Source of the DNA: Gammaproteobacteria bacterium
GTDB lineage: Bacteria > Pseudomonadota > Gammaproteobacteria > Steroidobacterales > GCA-2729495
Length of the DNA: 64,000 nucleotides
Direction: 5' to 3'
NCBI GenBank assembly: GCA_024277915.1
Contig: JAJRUG010000009.1
Coordinates: forward strand, 35,698-99,697
Part shown: one piece after another, positions 1-8,406 of the stretch
Position numbering within the stretch: the stretch's first letter is position 1
Layout: every line of letters starts with the position of its first letter
Program-made: the position numbers and the translations under genes
The notes under the pieces: generated by a model
Database searches by the model: none
What the model was told of the DNA's origin: nothing
Seen by the model: the letters and a program-made list of their open reading frames with translations, nothing else

Positions 1-52
1 TCCCGAACAATTTACAGAACCAATTTCAGGGCCAACTGGGGAGAAACAGTAA

Positions 53-721
53 ATGACCAACAACGGAAATGCGAATAGCGACATACCTGCTATCAACCGG
101 TTTCTGACATATTGTCGCGTGCGTTCGGTGCCTGCGAAAACAGTCATGATCCATGCTGGCGATATGCCGGACAGCCTTTACTACATCATGGAGGGCTCCG
201 TCGAAGTGATGATTGAGGATGAAGATGGCAATGAAATGGTTCTCGCCTATTTGAACAAAGGACAGTTTTTCGGCGAAATGGGGCTGTTTCACGAACAACC
301 CAGCCGTAGCGCCTGGGTAAGGACACGGGTAGCTTCGGAAGTCGCCGAAATGACCTATCCGCGCTTTCGCCAGATTGCCAGCGAAAGCCCCAATCTGGTA
401 TTCGAACTCGCAACACAGCTTGCCATCCGCCTCGACAAGACCAATCGAAAACTGGGCGACCTGGCATTTGTCGATGTCACAGGAAGAGTGGCCCACGCCA
501 TTATGGATCTGTGTAACGAACCGGATGCGATGACTCACCCCGACGGCATGCAGATCAAGGTCAGTCGCCAGGAACTCAGCCGGCTGGTCGGATGCTCGCG
601 CGAAATGGCGGGGCGGGTGCTCAAGGTTCTTGAAGAGCAGGGTCTTGTTTCTGCCAGCGGCAAAACCATCGTGGTTTACAACGCACGACCAAAACCTGTC
701 GCCAGTATTCGGGCTCAGTAG
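53..721 (+). CDS. crp: CRP/Vfr-family cAMP-responsive transcriptional regulator
   Basis: This 222-residue protein is a global transcription regulator of the CRP/Vfr type. The N-terminal half is a cyclic-nucleotide-binding barrel with the phosphate-binding cassette GEMGLF followed by RSAWVRT (about residues 74-95). These match the cAMP contacts of enterobacterial CRP. The C-terminal part (about 168-215) is a winged helix with the recognition segment VGCSREMAGRVL. A sequence GGGGAGAAAC lies about 5 bases before the ATG and supports this start. Length is close to that of E. coli CRP (210) and Vfr (214). It converges with rpe, leaving 22 bases between the genes. CRP assignment is secure; cAMP binding is inferred from the conserved cassette. 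Confidence 0.96.
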   Translation: MTNNGNANSDIPAINRFLTYCRVRSVPAKTVMIHAGDMPDSLYYIMEGSVEVMIEDEDGNEMVLAYLNKGQFFGEMGLFHEQPSRSAWVRTRVASEVAEMTYPRFRQIASESPNLVFELATQLAIRLDKTNRKLGDLAFVDVTGRVAHAIMDLCNEPDAMTHPDGMQIKVSRQELSRLVGCSREMAGRVLKVLEEQGLVSASGKTIVVYNARPKPVASIRAQ

Positions 722-743
722 CCTGACTCGTTAACCACCAAAG

Positions 744-1451
744 CTAGCTGTTCAATACAGCGACTGTGGCCGGCTCGGCCACAGTCGCGAGTTCATCTCT
801 CATCTTTCTGATAGTCGCAGTATAGTCATCACTTCCGAATATCGCTGAGCCTGCGACAAACACATCGGCTCCCGCCTCAGCTACGGCACGGATATTTTCC
901 GACTTGATACCGCCATCCACCTCAAGCAGGCATTCACTGCCTGCTTGATCCAATAGTGACCGGATACGACGAATCTTGTCCAGGCTGCCGGCAATAAATG
1001 ACTGGCCACCAAAACCCGGGTTGACCGACATCACCAGCACCAGATCGAGGGCGGGCAGCGTGTATTCAAGACAGTCCAGCGATGTCGAAGGATTCAATGC
1101 CAGACCCGGCCGACAACCCAAATCCCTGATCAGGGCAATGGTACGGTCAACATGCTCACTGGCCTCAGGGTGAAAACTGATAAAGCTCGCGCCAGCTGCT
1201 GCGAAGTCTTCCACCAGGCGATCAACGGGCTTTACCATCAGATGCACATCAATCGGTGCTGTGACTCCATGAGTGCGCAGGGCCTGACACACCAGTGGGC
1301 CGATAGTCAGATTTGGTACATAGTGATTATCCATCACATCGAAATGCACGATATCCGCACCGGCGGTCAGCACGCTATCAACTTCTTCACCCAGACGGGC
1401 AAAATCCGCGGATAATATGGAAGGGGCAATCATATAGCGACTGTTGGTCAT
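744..1451 (-). CDS. rpe: Ribulose-phosphate 3-epimerase
   Basis: The enzyme interconverts D-ribulose 5-phosphate and D-xylulose 5-phosphate in the pentose phosphate pathway. The 235-residue TIM barrel starts with [14 protein letters not shown]. It carries the metal-site segments [12 protein letters not shown] and DVHLMV, then [10 protein letters not shown] and the phosphate-binding LEVDGGI and FVAGSAIFG. All family landmarks are present. The C-terminal 20 or so residues, rich in Ala, Val and Thr, extend past the usual end and are encoded by a strong DNA inverted repeat (761-787). It lies 21 bases downstream of djlA on the same strand, so co-transcription is possible. Confidence 0.96.
   Translation of the reverse strand: MTNSRYMIAPSILSADFARLGEEVDSVLTAGADIVHFDVMDNHYVPNLTIGPLVCQALRTHGVTAPIDVHLMVKPVDRLVEDFAAAGASFISFHPEASEHVDRTIALIRDLGCRPGLALNPSTSLDCLEYTLPALDLVLVMSVNPGFGGQSFIAGSLDKIRRIRSLLDQAGSECLLEVDGGIKSENIRAVAEAGADVFVAGSAIFGSDDYTATIRKMRDELATVAEPATVAVLNS
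761..787. repeat. 12-bp perfect inverted repeat at the 3' end of rpe
   Basis: CGACTGTGGCCG (761-772) and its exact complement (776-787) are separated by only GCT. The hairpin lies inside the last codons of rpe and just beyond the stop of convergent crp. No T-run follows on either strand, so it is not a standard intrinsic terminator. It may block read-through between convergent genes or protect mRNA 3' ends. Function is inferred from position only. Confidence 0.6.
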
Positions 1452-1472
1452 GGAAGATGAGTCTACACGCCT

Positions 1473-2300
1473 CTATCTCATACCGCGATGCTGCTTGATC
1501 AGGTCGTAAGCTGAGCGAATCTCGCGGGTACGCTGCTTGGCAATCTCCATCATCGAATCCGGCAGCCCCCGGGCCAGCTGTTTATCCGGGTGATGCTGGT
1601 TCATCAGTCGTCTGTATGCAGTCTTGACATCCTTGTCAGGTGCTGCGGGGGCAACGCCCAGAGCCTTATAGGCTTCATCGAGAGAATTATCACGCCGGGC
1701 TGTTGAGCGCCGCTGCCCGCTGAAGTTACGGCGTGCCAGCAACACGGCTTCCAGTTGCGCGAGCTCAACACGGCCGACGCCCAAATGACCAGCGATTCGC
1801 CATAATAGCTCGCGCTCACTTGTGTTGATGGCGCCCTTGCTCAGGGCAAGATCCATCTGAATCTCAAGAAAGGTTCTGATCAACCCTGGCTGACCACGAC
1901 AGGCTTGCCGAAAACGGGTGATCCGGGCATCTATATCAAAATTACTGTTCTTGCCTTTGCTGAACAATGCAATCGCATGCTGAACCTCCTCGGGGCGCAA
2001 CCGCATCTGGTGCATCACGCTACGCGCCGCCCGGATCTCTTCCTCGGAAACGCGCCCGTCGGCTTTCGCCAGATGTCCCATCACCAGAAAACTGGTCTCA
2101 AAGAATATCTGCTGCAAACTGCTTCCGGACAGATTATCGAACCCGGTTCCGTCTCCGGCACGCCATCCGCGTGACGCCAGACTGCGATCAAACTGGTGGC
2201 CCCATGCAACACCTATCATCGCACCGAGCACACCCAGCCCCAATGGCCCGAGTACTGCAGCACCAAGCAATCCGCCCCCCAGTTTTCCTATCCAGGCCAT
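1473..2300 (-). CDS. djlA: Membrane-anchored DnaJ-like co-chaperone DjlA
   Basis: This 275-residue protein matches DjlA, an inner-membrane co-chaperone that stimulates DnaK. A Gly/Leu-rich transmembrane segment occupies about residues 8-33. It is followed by a TerB-like helical domain containing GHLAKADGRVSEEEI and a C-terminal J domain (about 205-275) with the diagnostic HPD in MNQHHPDK. Domain order and length match E. coli DjlA (271 residues). It is divergent from purC, with 117 bases between the two starts that presumably hold both promoters. Identification is secure; the client proteins are unknown. Confidence 0.93.
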   Translation of the reverse strand: MAWIGKLGGGLLGAAVLGPLGLGVLGAMIGVAWGHQFDRSLASRGWRAGDGTGFDNLSGSSLQQIFFETSFLVMGHLAKADGRVSEEEIRAARSVMHQMRLRPEEVQHAIALFSKGKNSNFDIDARITRFRQACRGQPGLIRTFLEIQMDLALSKGAINTSERELLWRIAGHLGVGRVELAQLEAVLLARRNFSGQRRSTARRDNSLDEAYKALGVAPAAPDKDVKTAYRRLMNQHHPDKQLARGLPDSMMEIAKQRTREIRSAYDLIKQHRGMR

Positions 2301-2417
2301 CTGTTACCCTGCATAATTAGCTATCCCGGTGAGCGATTATTGCCCACCAACTGATCCTTTGCCGCTACAATAACCGCCTTTGAATCTAACCCTCAACGCA
2401 GCGATCAATATAACCAT

Positions 2418-3326
2418 ATGAAATCCAACAATACGCCCGACGCACTATACGAGTCCAAACTGCCAGCACTTGAATGCATCAACCGCGGAAAAGTCCGTGA
2501 TATATATGCCGTGGACGATGACCATCTTCTGATCGTAACATCAGACAGGATATCCGCGTTCGACGTTATCCTGCCAGACCCTATTCCCGGCAAAGGCGAA
2601 GTTTTGACTCAAATCGCCAACTTCTGGTTCGATAAAACGGAAGATATTATTGCCAATCACCTCACCTCCATGCCACTCGAACAGGTTGTTCCGGATGACC
2701 TCGAGCGCGCTACCGTCGCCTCCCGGTCTATTGTGGTAAAAAGACTCAAGCCCCTGCCAATCGAAGCCGTTGCAAGGGGATATCTGATCGGCTCGGGCTG
2801 GAAAGATTATCAGGCAACCGGAAAGGTCTGCGGTATTCCACTGCCCTCCGGGTTGCGGCTGGCGGAGCAACTGCCCGAGCCACTCTTCACACCAGCAACC
2901 AAAGCAGAGGCTGGCGAACATGATGAAAATATCAGCTTTGCCACCATGGAAAACATGATCGGCACCGAGCTTGCGCAGCAGGTAAAAGACCTGACCATGA
3001 AGATCTATTCGCGCGGTGCGGAATTTGCATTGGAACGGGGCATCATTATCGCTGATACCAAATTCGAGTTCGGCCAGGATGATGACGGCAAGCTCTATCT
3101 GATCGACGAAGTGCTCACCCCGGATTCCTCCAGATTCTGGCCGGCAGAGTCCTATCGTGCCGGAATCAGCCCGCCGAGTTTTGACAAACAATTCGTCCGG
3201 GACTACCTGGAAACACTGGATTGGGACAAGCAAGCGCCGGGGCCCGCCCTGCCGGCTGAAGTGATCCAGGGGACCGTCGACAAATACCGTCTTGCACACG
3301 ATATGCTCACCCGAAACCAGATCTAG
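2418..3326 (+). CDS. purC: Phosphoribosylaminoimidazole-succinocarboxamide (SAICAR) synthase
   Basis: The enzyme condenses CAIR with aspartate using ATP to give SAICAR, the step of de novo purine synthesis after PurE. The N-terminal RGKVRDIY and [13 protein letters not shown] segments form the nucleotide site. [14 protein letters not shown] and IADTKFEFG are also family hallmarks, as is [15 protein letters not shown]. At 302 residues it is the longer form seen in many proteobacteria and yeast, not the roughly 240-residue E. coli form. purE, for the preceding step, lies 2.7 kb downstream on the same strand but separated by other genes. Confidence 0.97.
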   Translation: MKSNNTPDALYESKLPALECINRGKVRDIYAVDDDHLLIVTSDRISAFDVILPDPIPGKGEVLTQIANFWFDKTEDIIANHLTSMPLEQVVPDDLERATVASRSIVVKRLKPLPIEAVARGYLIGSGWKDYQATGKVCGIPLPSGLRLAEQLPEPLFTPATKAEAGEHDENISFATMENMIGTELAQQVKDLTMKIYSRGAEFALERGIIIADTKFEFGQDDDGKLYLIDEVLTPDSSRFWPAESYRAGISPPSFDKQFVRDYLETLDWDKQAPGPALPAEVIQGTVDKYRLAHDMLTRNQI

Positions 3327-3341
3327 CGGCTCCAGAGAAAA

Positions 3342-4661
3342 GTGTCTCTATCGCTCACCGACACACTGGAAAATCTGCTCTGGCACAGCAGTATCGAGCG
3401 AATGCCGACCATCCCGCGCCTGGCAATTACGATGGTACGTTTTGTCTATGCGGTGATCCGGGATGTGATGACCGGCAACCTGACGTTGCGGGCGATGGGT
3501 CTGGTCTATGTCACTATTCTTTCCATCGTGCCGGTCATCGCGATCAGCTTCTCGGTACTCAAGGCATTCGGGTTTCATCGCAGGCTCGAACCGCTGCTCT
3601 ACCAATTCCTGCTGCCACTGGGAGAAAAAGGTGAGCAACTGACCAGCCAGGTCATGGGATTTGTAGACAATGTCAAAGGAGACGTATTGGCAGGTGTAGG
3701 ACTTCTGCTGCTGTTTTTCACGGCAGTCTCGATGGCACAGCGAATCGAAGCAAGCTTCAATTTCGTCTGGCGAGTAGACCGGCCCCGGAGCCTCGCCAGA
3801 CGAATGAGCGAATACCTGAGTGTCATCCTGGTAGGCCCGGTGGTGATGGTCACGGCACTGGCACTGATCACGCGGATCAAAGGCACAGCACTGGTTCGCG
3901 GTATGACCGAGTTTGAAACTGTCCAATCAACATTCACCTTCGGTGCCCAGCTTGCGCCGTATCTGCTCGTCAGCATTGCCTTCACTTTCGTCTACTGGTT
4001 TGTTCCCAATACGCGGGTAAAGTTGTCAGCGGCTGCCGTGGGCGGTCTGGCGGGTGGCGTCATGTGGTCTGCAACCGGCGCCTTGTTTGCTACTTTTGTA
4101 GTGGGCGCAACCAGGACGGCTGATATCTATGCGACATTCGCAATCGTGATTATTGCATTGATCTGGATCTACCTGTGCTGGGCGATACTGCTGATCGGTG
4201 CCCAGCTATCGTTCTACGTTCAGAATCCTGAATATCTCCGGCTGGGTTACCGTCCGCTTAGCGTCGGCAGCCGGCAACGAGAGCAACTGGCGCTGAGCCT
4301 GATGTTGCTGGTCGCCAGCGCATTTCGTGATTCGGGAAAACACCCGACCGTTGCCACCATCGCATCCCGCCTGGGAATGCCCAATCTTGTGATCGTTCCG
4401 GTTCTGGATCGGCTGGAGGCCGCAAACCTGATTGCCAGAACCAGCAAGGATCGGCTGCTGCCAAGCCGTGAACCAGGCAATCTCCTGCTCAGAGAAATCG
4501 TCAGTGCCGTACGCGAACCACAGGCAACTGACATGTACTCAAACGTCAGGTGGCCGGAAGCCATTGATACGATTGGCCGACAGGTTCAGTCAGCGATGGA
4601 CGACACTTTGGGTGACCAGAGCCTGGATGATCTGATGCAGGAGCCGCCGAAATCAAGGTAG
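3342..4661 (+). CDS. YihY/BrkB-family inner-membrane protein
   Basis: This 439-residue polytopic protein belongs to the YihY (BrkB) family, once misannotated as ribonuclease BN. About six hydrophobic segments lie between residues 35 and 285, with family motifs RAMGLVYVTILSIVPV, FNFVWRV and a late ATFAIVIIALIWIYLCWAILLIGAQ. A soluble C-terminal tail (about 300-439) resembles a winged-helix domain (PTVATIASRLGMPNLVIVPVLDRLE), which marks the long family form. The start codon is GTG, 15 bases after purC, so the two may be co-transcribed. The molecular function of the family is not established. It ends 4 bases from convergent pmbA. Confidence 0.9.
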   Translation: MSLSLTDTLENLLWHSSIERMPTIPRLAITMVRFVYAVIRDVMTGNLTLRAMGLVYVTILSIVPVIAISFSVLKAFGFHRRLEPLLYQFLLPLGEKGEQLTSQVMGFVDNVKGDVLAGVGLLLLFFTAVSMAQRIEASFNFVWRVDRPRSLARRMSEYLSVILVGPVVMVTALALITRIKGTALVRGMTEFETVQSTFTFGAQLAPYLLVSIAFTFVYWFVPNTRVKLSAAAVGGLAGGVMWSATGALFATFVVGATRTADIYATFAIVIIALIWIYLCWAILLIGAQLSFYVQNPEYLRLGYRPLSVGSRQREQLALSLMLLVASAFRDSGKHPTVATIASRLGMPNLVIVPVLDRLEAANLIARTSKDRLLPSREPGNLLLREIVSAVREPQATDMYSNVRWPEAIDTIGRQVQSAMDDTLGDQSLDDLMQEPPKSR

Positions 4662-4665
4662 CCGA

Positions 4666-6015
4666 TCAGTTACCGGCGAGGGTCATTCCCTCAACAAGAA
4701 TTGACCCGGTCCGGACACGCCCGCGACAATCAGTATCGGTACCCACCGCTACAATGTTGCGATACATATCCTTGAGGTTGCCGGCAATGGTGACTTCGCT
4801 GACCGGAAACTGAACCGTGCCCTGCTCCACCCAAAACCCGGCGGCACCCATCGAGTAATCCCCGGTAACGATATTCACACCACTGCCCATCAATTCGGTG
4901 ACCAGAAAACCGGTATCAAGCATTTTCAACAGCCCTTCCGGACTGTGGCCAGTATCGCTCACGACGAGGTTATGCACTCCTCCGGCATTCCCGGTGGTCA
5001 CGGCACCGAGCTTTCGGGCGTAGTAGCTTCCCAAAACAAAACCTTTCAGTACGCCGTCTTCGACCAGCATTCTGTCTGCTGTTGCCACCCCCTCGCTATC
5101 ATAGGAGGAACTGCCGAGTGCACCTGGCAGGTGTGGTAATTCCTCAATCCTCACACAATCGGAAAACACCCGGGTATCCAGACTATCGAGCAGGAACGTT
5201 GCCTTGCGATAGAGACTGCCGCCGCTGATTGCACCGATAAGATGGCCTATCAACCCGCGCGCAAGACGTGCCGGATACAAAACAGGAGTTGACCGCGTGT
5301 CCAGCTTTACCGAACCCAGCCTTCTCACAGCGCGTTCAGCGGCCTCACGGCCTATCTGTTGCCCCTCTGTGAGGTCGCCTGCTCTGCGCGCAACCGAGTA
5401 TTCATAGTCACGCTCCATCTGCCCATCCTCGGCTGCGATCACTGCACAGGACAGACTGTGTTGCGTCTCACGGCATCCTTCGAGAAACCCGTGACTGTTG
5501 CCATAAACACGCAGACTCTGCTGCGTACCGACAGTCGCACCTTCGGAATTGCTGATACGAGATTCCGTATCCAGTGCCGCAGCCTCACACTGCGTCGCCA
5601 GCTCTATCGCTGCTGCCGGTTCCAGCGACCATGGATACCAAAGATCCAGGTCGGGTATATCCCTCGCCATCCGATCAGCATCTGCAAGACCGGCACAGTC
5701 ATCCTCTGCGGTATACCGGGCCAGTGAACAGGCCTTTTTAACCGTCTCTGAAATCGCGCCAGGCGTCAGATCGGAAGTACTCGCACTGCCCTTTCGCTGA
5801 CCGAAAAAAACCGTCACACCAAGACCCTGGTCACGGTGGTACTCCAATGTTTCAACATTTCGCATTCGCACGGTTACGGATAGCCCCATGCCAAAACTGG
5901 AACTGGCAGCAGCCTGGGTCGCGCCCAGTTTTTTTGCCTGCTGCAAGACATTGCGAACTGTTTCTTTCAGTTCGTCTACCTGATTCTGCTGAATTATTCC
6001 CTGTTGGCTCGTCAT
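4666..6015 (-). CDS. pmbA: TldD/PmbA-family metalloprotease subunit PmbA (TldE)
   Basis: This 449-residue protein is the non-catalytic partner (TldE/PmbA) of the TldD/TldE protease, which degrades unfolded peptides and in E. coli matures microcin B17 and processes CcdA. It has the family Gly-rich C-terminal region (GDYSMGAAGFWVEQGTVQFPVSEVTIAGN). It lacks the HExxxH metal motif found in TldD, as expected for the E subunit. Its partner tldD is in the same window at 6939-8402, on the same strand but separated by purE and a small gene. The start lies 38 bases from divergent purE. Confidence 0.95.
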   Translation of the reverse strand: MTSQQGIIQQNQVDELKETVRNVLQQAKKLGATQAAASSSFGMGLSVTVRMRNVETLEYHRDQGLGVTVFFGQRKGSASTSDLTPGAISETVKKACSLARYTAEDDCAGLADADRMARDIPDLDLWYPWSLEPAAAIELATQCEAAALDTESRISNSEGATVGTQQSLRVYGNSHGFLEGCRETQHSLSCAVIAAEDGQMERDYEYSVARRAGDLTEGQQIGREAAERAVRRLGSVKLDTRSTPVLYPARLARGLIGHLIGAISGGSLYRKATFLLDSLDTRVFSDCVRIEELPHLPGALGSSSYDSEGVATADRMLVEDGVLKGFVLGSYYARKLGAVTTGNAGGVHNLVVSDTGHSPEGLLKMLDTGFLVTELMGSGVNIVTGDYSMGAAGFWVEQGTVQFPVSEVTIAGNLKDMYRNIVAVGTDTDCRGRVRTGSILVEGMTLAGN

Positions 6016-6053
6016 ACTAGCCAGAGTAGCAAAGAACTATGTAGAATACGTCC

Positions 6054-6542
6054 ATGAAAAATCTTGTCGGTATCATTATGGGATCGCGGTCGGACTGGGA
6101 AACCATGTCTCACACCGTTGAAACGTTAAACTCACTGGGTATTTCCAACGAAGCTCTGGTCATTTCTGCACATCGCACACCAGATAAGCTCATGGAGTAC
6201 TGTACAACTGCGCGCGACCGGGGAATAAAAGTATTGATTACCGGTGCTGGCCTCGCCGCCGGACTGCCGGGCATGGCGGCCGCAAAAACTTCCCTGCCGG
6301 TTCTGGGCATCCCAATGTATTCAAAATCATTTGGGGGAATGGATGCACTGATGTCAATGGTGCAAATGCCCGCCGGGATACCGGTTGGCACATTGGCAGT
6401 CGGCAAACCGGGTGCGATTAATGCAGCCGTTCTGGCCGCATCCATCCTTGCTCTCGGTGATGACAACATCCGGACTGCACTGGATGAATTCCGGGCGCAA
6501 CAAACACAGGCTGTCCTTGATCAGGAAGACCCGCGAGGCTAG
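6054..6542 (+). CDS. purE: N5-carboxyaminoimidazole ribonucleotide mutase
   Basis: PurE moves the carboxyl group of N5-CAIR to give CAIR in purine synthesis. The 162-residue protein carries the class I signatures MGSRSDWETM (substrate phosphate site) and SAHRTPDKL (catalytic His), with GAGLAAGLPGMAAAKTSLPVLG forming the central loop. No purK is adjacent, although class I PurE needs PurK-made N5-CAIR, so purK must lie elsewhere. A possible -10 TAGAAT at 6042-6047 lies so close to the ATG that it would give an almost leaderless transcript; I do not rely on it. Confidence 0.96.
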   Translation: MKNLVGIIMGSRSDWETMSHTVETLNSLGISNEALVISAHRTPDKLMEYCTTARDRGIKVLITGAGLAAGLPGMAAAKTSLPVLGIPMYSKSFGGMDALMSMVQMPAGIPVGTLAVGKPGAINAAVLAASILALGDDNIRTALDEFRAQQTQAVLDQEDPRG

Positions 6543-6547
6543 GTAAA

Positions 6548-6564
6548 AGGGAACAGGCTTCCCT
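6548..6564. terminator. Weak hairpin between convergent purE and small membrane gene
   Basis: AGGGAA (6548-6553) and TTCCCT (6559-6564) can pair around a 5-base loop just after the purE stop. The sequence that follows on the plus strand is pyrimidine-rich but has no clean T-run. The position between converging genes suits a terminator, yet the stem is short. A direct repeat GGCGTCTTC (6580-6588 and 6595-6603) follows it. Confidence 0.3.
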
Positions 6565-6591
6565 GGTGTATTCTCTCTGGGCGTCTTCTCC

Positions 6592-6813
6592 CTAGGCGTC
6601 TTCAGCGCTGGAGCTTGATTGAGAGTGGCGATGACCATGACGTTTCAGCCACACCACAAGACCAGCAATCAGAGCCAATAGCCCCACTGCCACGCAGATA
6701 ACCGGCCAATACCAGAAATCCAGATAGGTGGAAGCCGCCAGCGATGCCACGCCGGCAATCAAGTAAGCATAGGGCAACAATTCATATATGGGTTTATTGA
6801 TCCATAAGCGCAT
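6592..6813 (-). CDS. Small two-helix membrane protein of unknown function
   Basis: From the ATG at 6813 this encodes 73 residues starting MRLWINKPIYELLPY. Two hydrophobic helices (about residues 11-28 and 34-53) are followed by a basic and Ser-rich cytosolic tail (WLKRHGHRHSQSSSS). An upstream ATG at 6852 would add 13 residues; I prefer the shorter form because the hydrophobic core begins soon after MRLW. It follows tldD on the same strand after about 125 bases and may be the last gene of that run. I recognise no function. The paired helices and short length suggest a small inner-membrane accessory protein. Confidence 0.65.
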   Translation of the reverse strand: MRLWINKPIYELLPYAYLIAGVASLAASTYLDFWYWPVICVAVGLLALIAGLVVWLKRHGHRHSQSSSSAEDA

Positions 6814-6938
6814 GTGTCTGTACCTGATGCTGAGCCTGAAGTTGCATTTCATCCAGTATAGATGAGTCTTGCACAGTATTAACCGGGACTCGCCCGGATT
6901 CCGTGCCGGGAGTCACAAATCTCTGTCCGGACAAGCTC

Positions 6939-8402
6939 TTATGCGGTACCACCGACAGTTAATTTGTCGATCCGTAACGTCGGCTGGCCCACACCAACCG
7001 GTACCGACTGCCCGTCCTTGCCGCAGACTCCGACGCCTGCATCCAGCTCCAGATCATCGCCGACCATCGACACCTCGCGCAGTACCGACGGACCATCGCC
7101 AACCAGGGTCGCATCGCGTATCGGGGCACCCAGCTTCCCGTTTTCTATCAGGTAAGCCTCACTGGCGGAAAAAACAAACTTTCCCGATGTGATATCAACC
7201 TGACCACCACCGAAATTCTTCGCATAAATTCCTTTTTCGACCGAGGCAATGATTTCATCAGGAGAATGCTCGCCGGGCAACATGTAGGTATTGGTCATCC
7301 TGGGCATGGGGATATGTGCGAAAGACTGACGTCGACCATTACCGGTCGGCGCGACGCCCATCAGCCCCGCATTCATCTTGTCCTGCATATAGGTTTTCAG
7401 GATACCTTTCTCTATCAGTACCGTCTGTTGCGTCGGCGTTCCTTCATCATCAATGTTCAAAGAACCTCGTCGCTCCTTCAGTGTCCCGTCGTCAACAATA
7501 GTGCATAGATCCGAGGCAACCTGCTGGCCGAGTCGTCCCGAAAAAGCAGAGGTCCCCTTGCGATTGAAATCCCCCTCCAGACCGTGGCCGATCGCCTCGT
7601 GCAGCAGCACTCCCGGCCAACCGGACCCAAGCACTACCACCATCTCGCCGGCAGGTGCGGGAACTGCTTCGAGATTGATCAGTGCCTGTCGCACCGCCTC
7701 ACGTCCATATTCCAGCGGTCGTCCCGTATCGACAAAGTATTCGTAACCGGTACGCGCTCCACCGCCGCTGTAACCCTGTTCACGCTGGCCATCATCTTCC
7801 ACAATGACCGACACATTCATCCGCACCAGCGGGCGCACATCTGCTGCCAGCACGCCATCGCTTGAACAAACCAGTATGACCTCGTGGACGCCCGACAAGC
7901 TGGCCATTACCTGCTTGACTCGCGGATCGAGGGCACGGGTTGCCCTGTCGACATCACGCAGCAAATTGACTTTATCCTCATCAGCCAGATTCGACACCGG
8001 ATCAACAGGCAGATACAACCGATGTCCTTCGCGTGCCTGCCAGGCCTGCACAGCCCCCTGCTGACCTTGTCGCGCAATGGCACCGGCTGCAGTTGCCGCC
8101 TGCATCAATGCCGGCCGTACCAGTTCATCAGAATAGGCGAACCCGGTTTTCTCCCCGGCCATTGCCCGAACACCGACACCCTGTTCAATGCTATGGCTGC
8201 CTTCTTTGACAATGCCATCTTCCAGCGACCACGATTCATGACGACTGATCTGGAAATAAAGATCGGCGGTTTCGACGCCATTTTGCAGCAATGCATTCAA
8301 GGCGCTGTCCAGGTCTCTGTCAGTGAGACCAGAGGGCGCAAAAAGGCAGTCTCTGGCGGTTTGAATTGGCGAGTGATTGGCAATATTGGTATCAGAAATC
8401 AT
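6939..8402 (-). CDS. tldD: Metalloprotease TldD
   Basis: This is the catalytic subunit of the TldD/TldE (PmbA) peptidase, which hydrolyses extended peptides passed through the heterodimer. The 487-residue protein has the zinc motif [11 protein letters not shown] at about residue 268, preceded by [12 protein letters not shown]. The C-terminal Gly-rich block [27 protein letters not shown] is also typical. Length matches E. coli TldD (481). It starts 4 bases after the yhdP stop, continuing the maf-rng-yhdP-tldD order known from other gammaproteobacteria. Its partner pmbA lies about 1 kb beyond it on the same strand. Confidence 0.97.
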   Translation of the reverse strand: MISDTNIANHSPIQTARDCLFAPSGLTDRDLDSALNALLQNGVETADLYFQISRHESWSLEDGIVKEGSHSIEQGVGVRAMAGEKTGFAYSDELVRPALMQAATAAGAIARQGQQGAVQAWQAREGHRLYLPVDPVSNLADEDKVNLLRDVDRATRALDPRVKQVMASLSGVHEVILVCSSDGVLAADVRPLVRMNVSVIVEDDGQREQGYSGGGARTGYEYFVDTGRPLEYGREAVRQALINLEAVPAPAGEMVVVLGSGWPGVLLHEAIGHGLEGDFNRKGTSAFSGRLGQQVASDLCTIVDDGTLKERRGSLNIDDEGTPTQQTVLIEKGILKTYMQDKMNAGLMGVAPTGNGRRQSFAHIPMPRMTNTYMLPGEHSPDEIIASVEKGIYAKNFGGGQVDITSGKFVFSASEAYLIENGKLGAPIRDATLVGDGPSVLREVSMVGDDLELDAGVGVCGKDGQSVPVGVGQPTLRIDKLTVGGTA

Positions 8403-8406
8403 GGTG

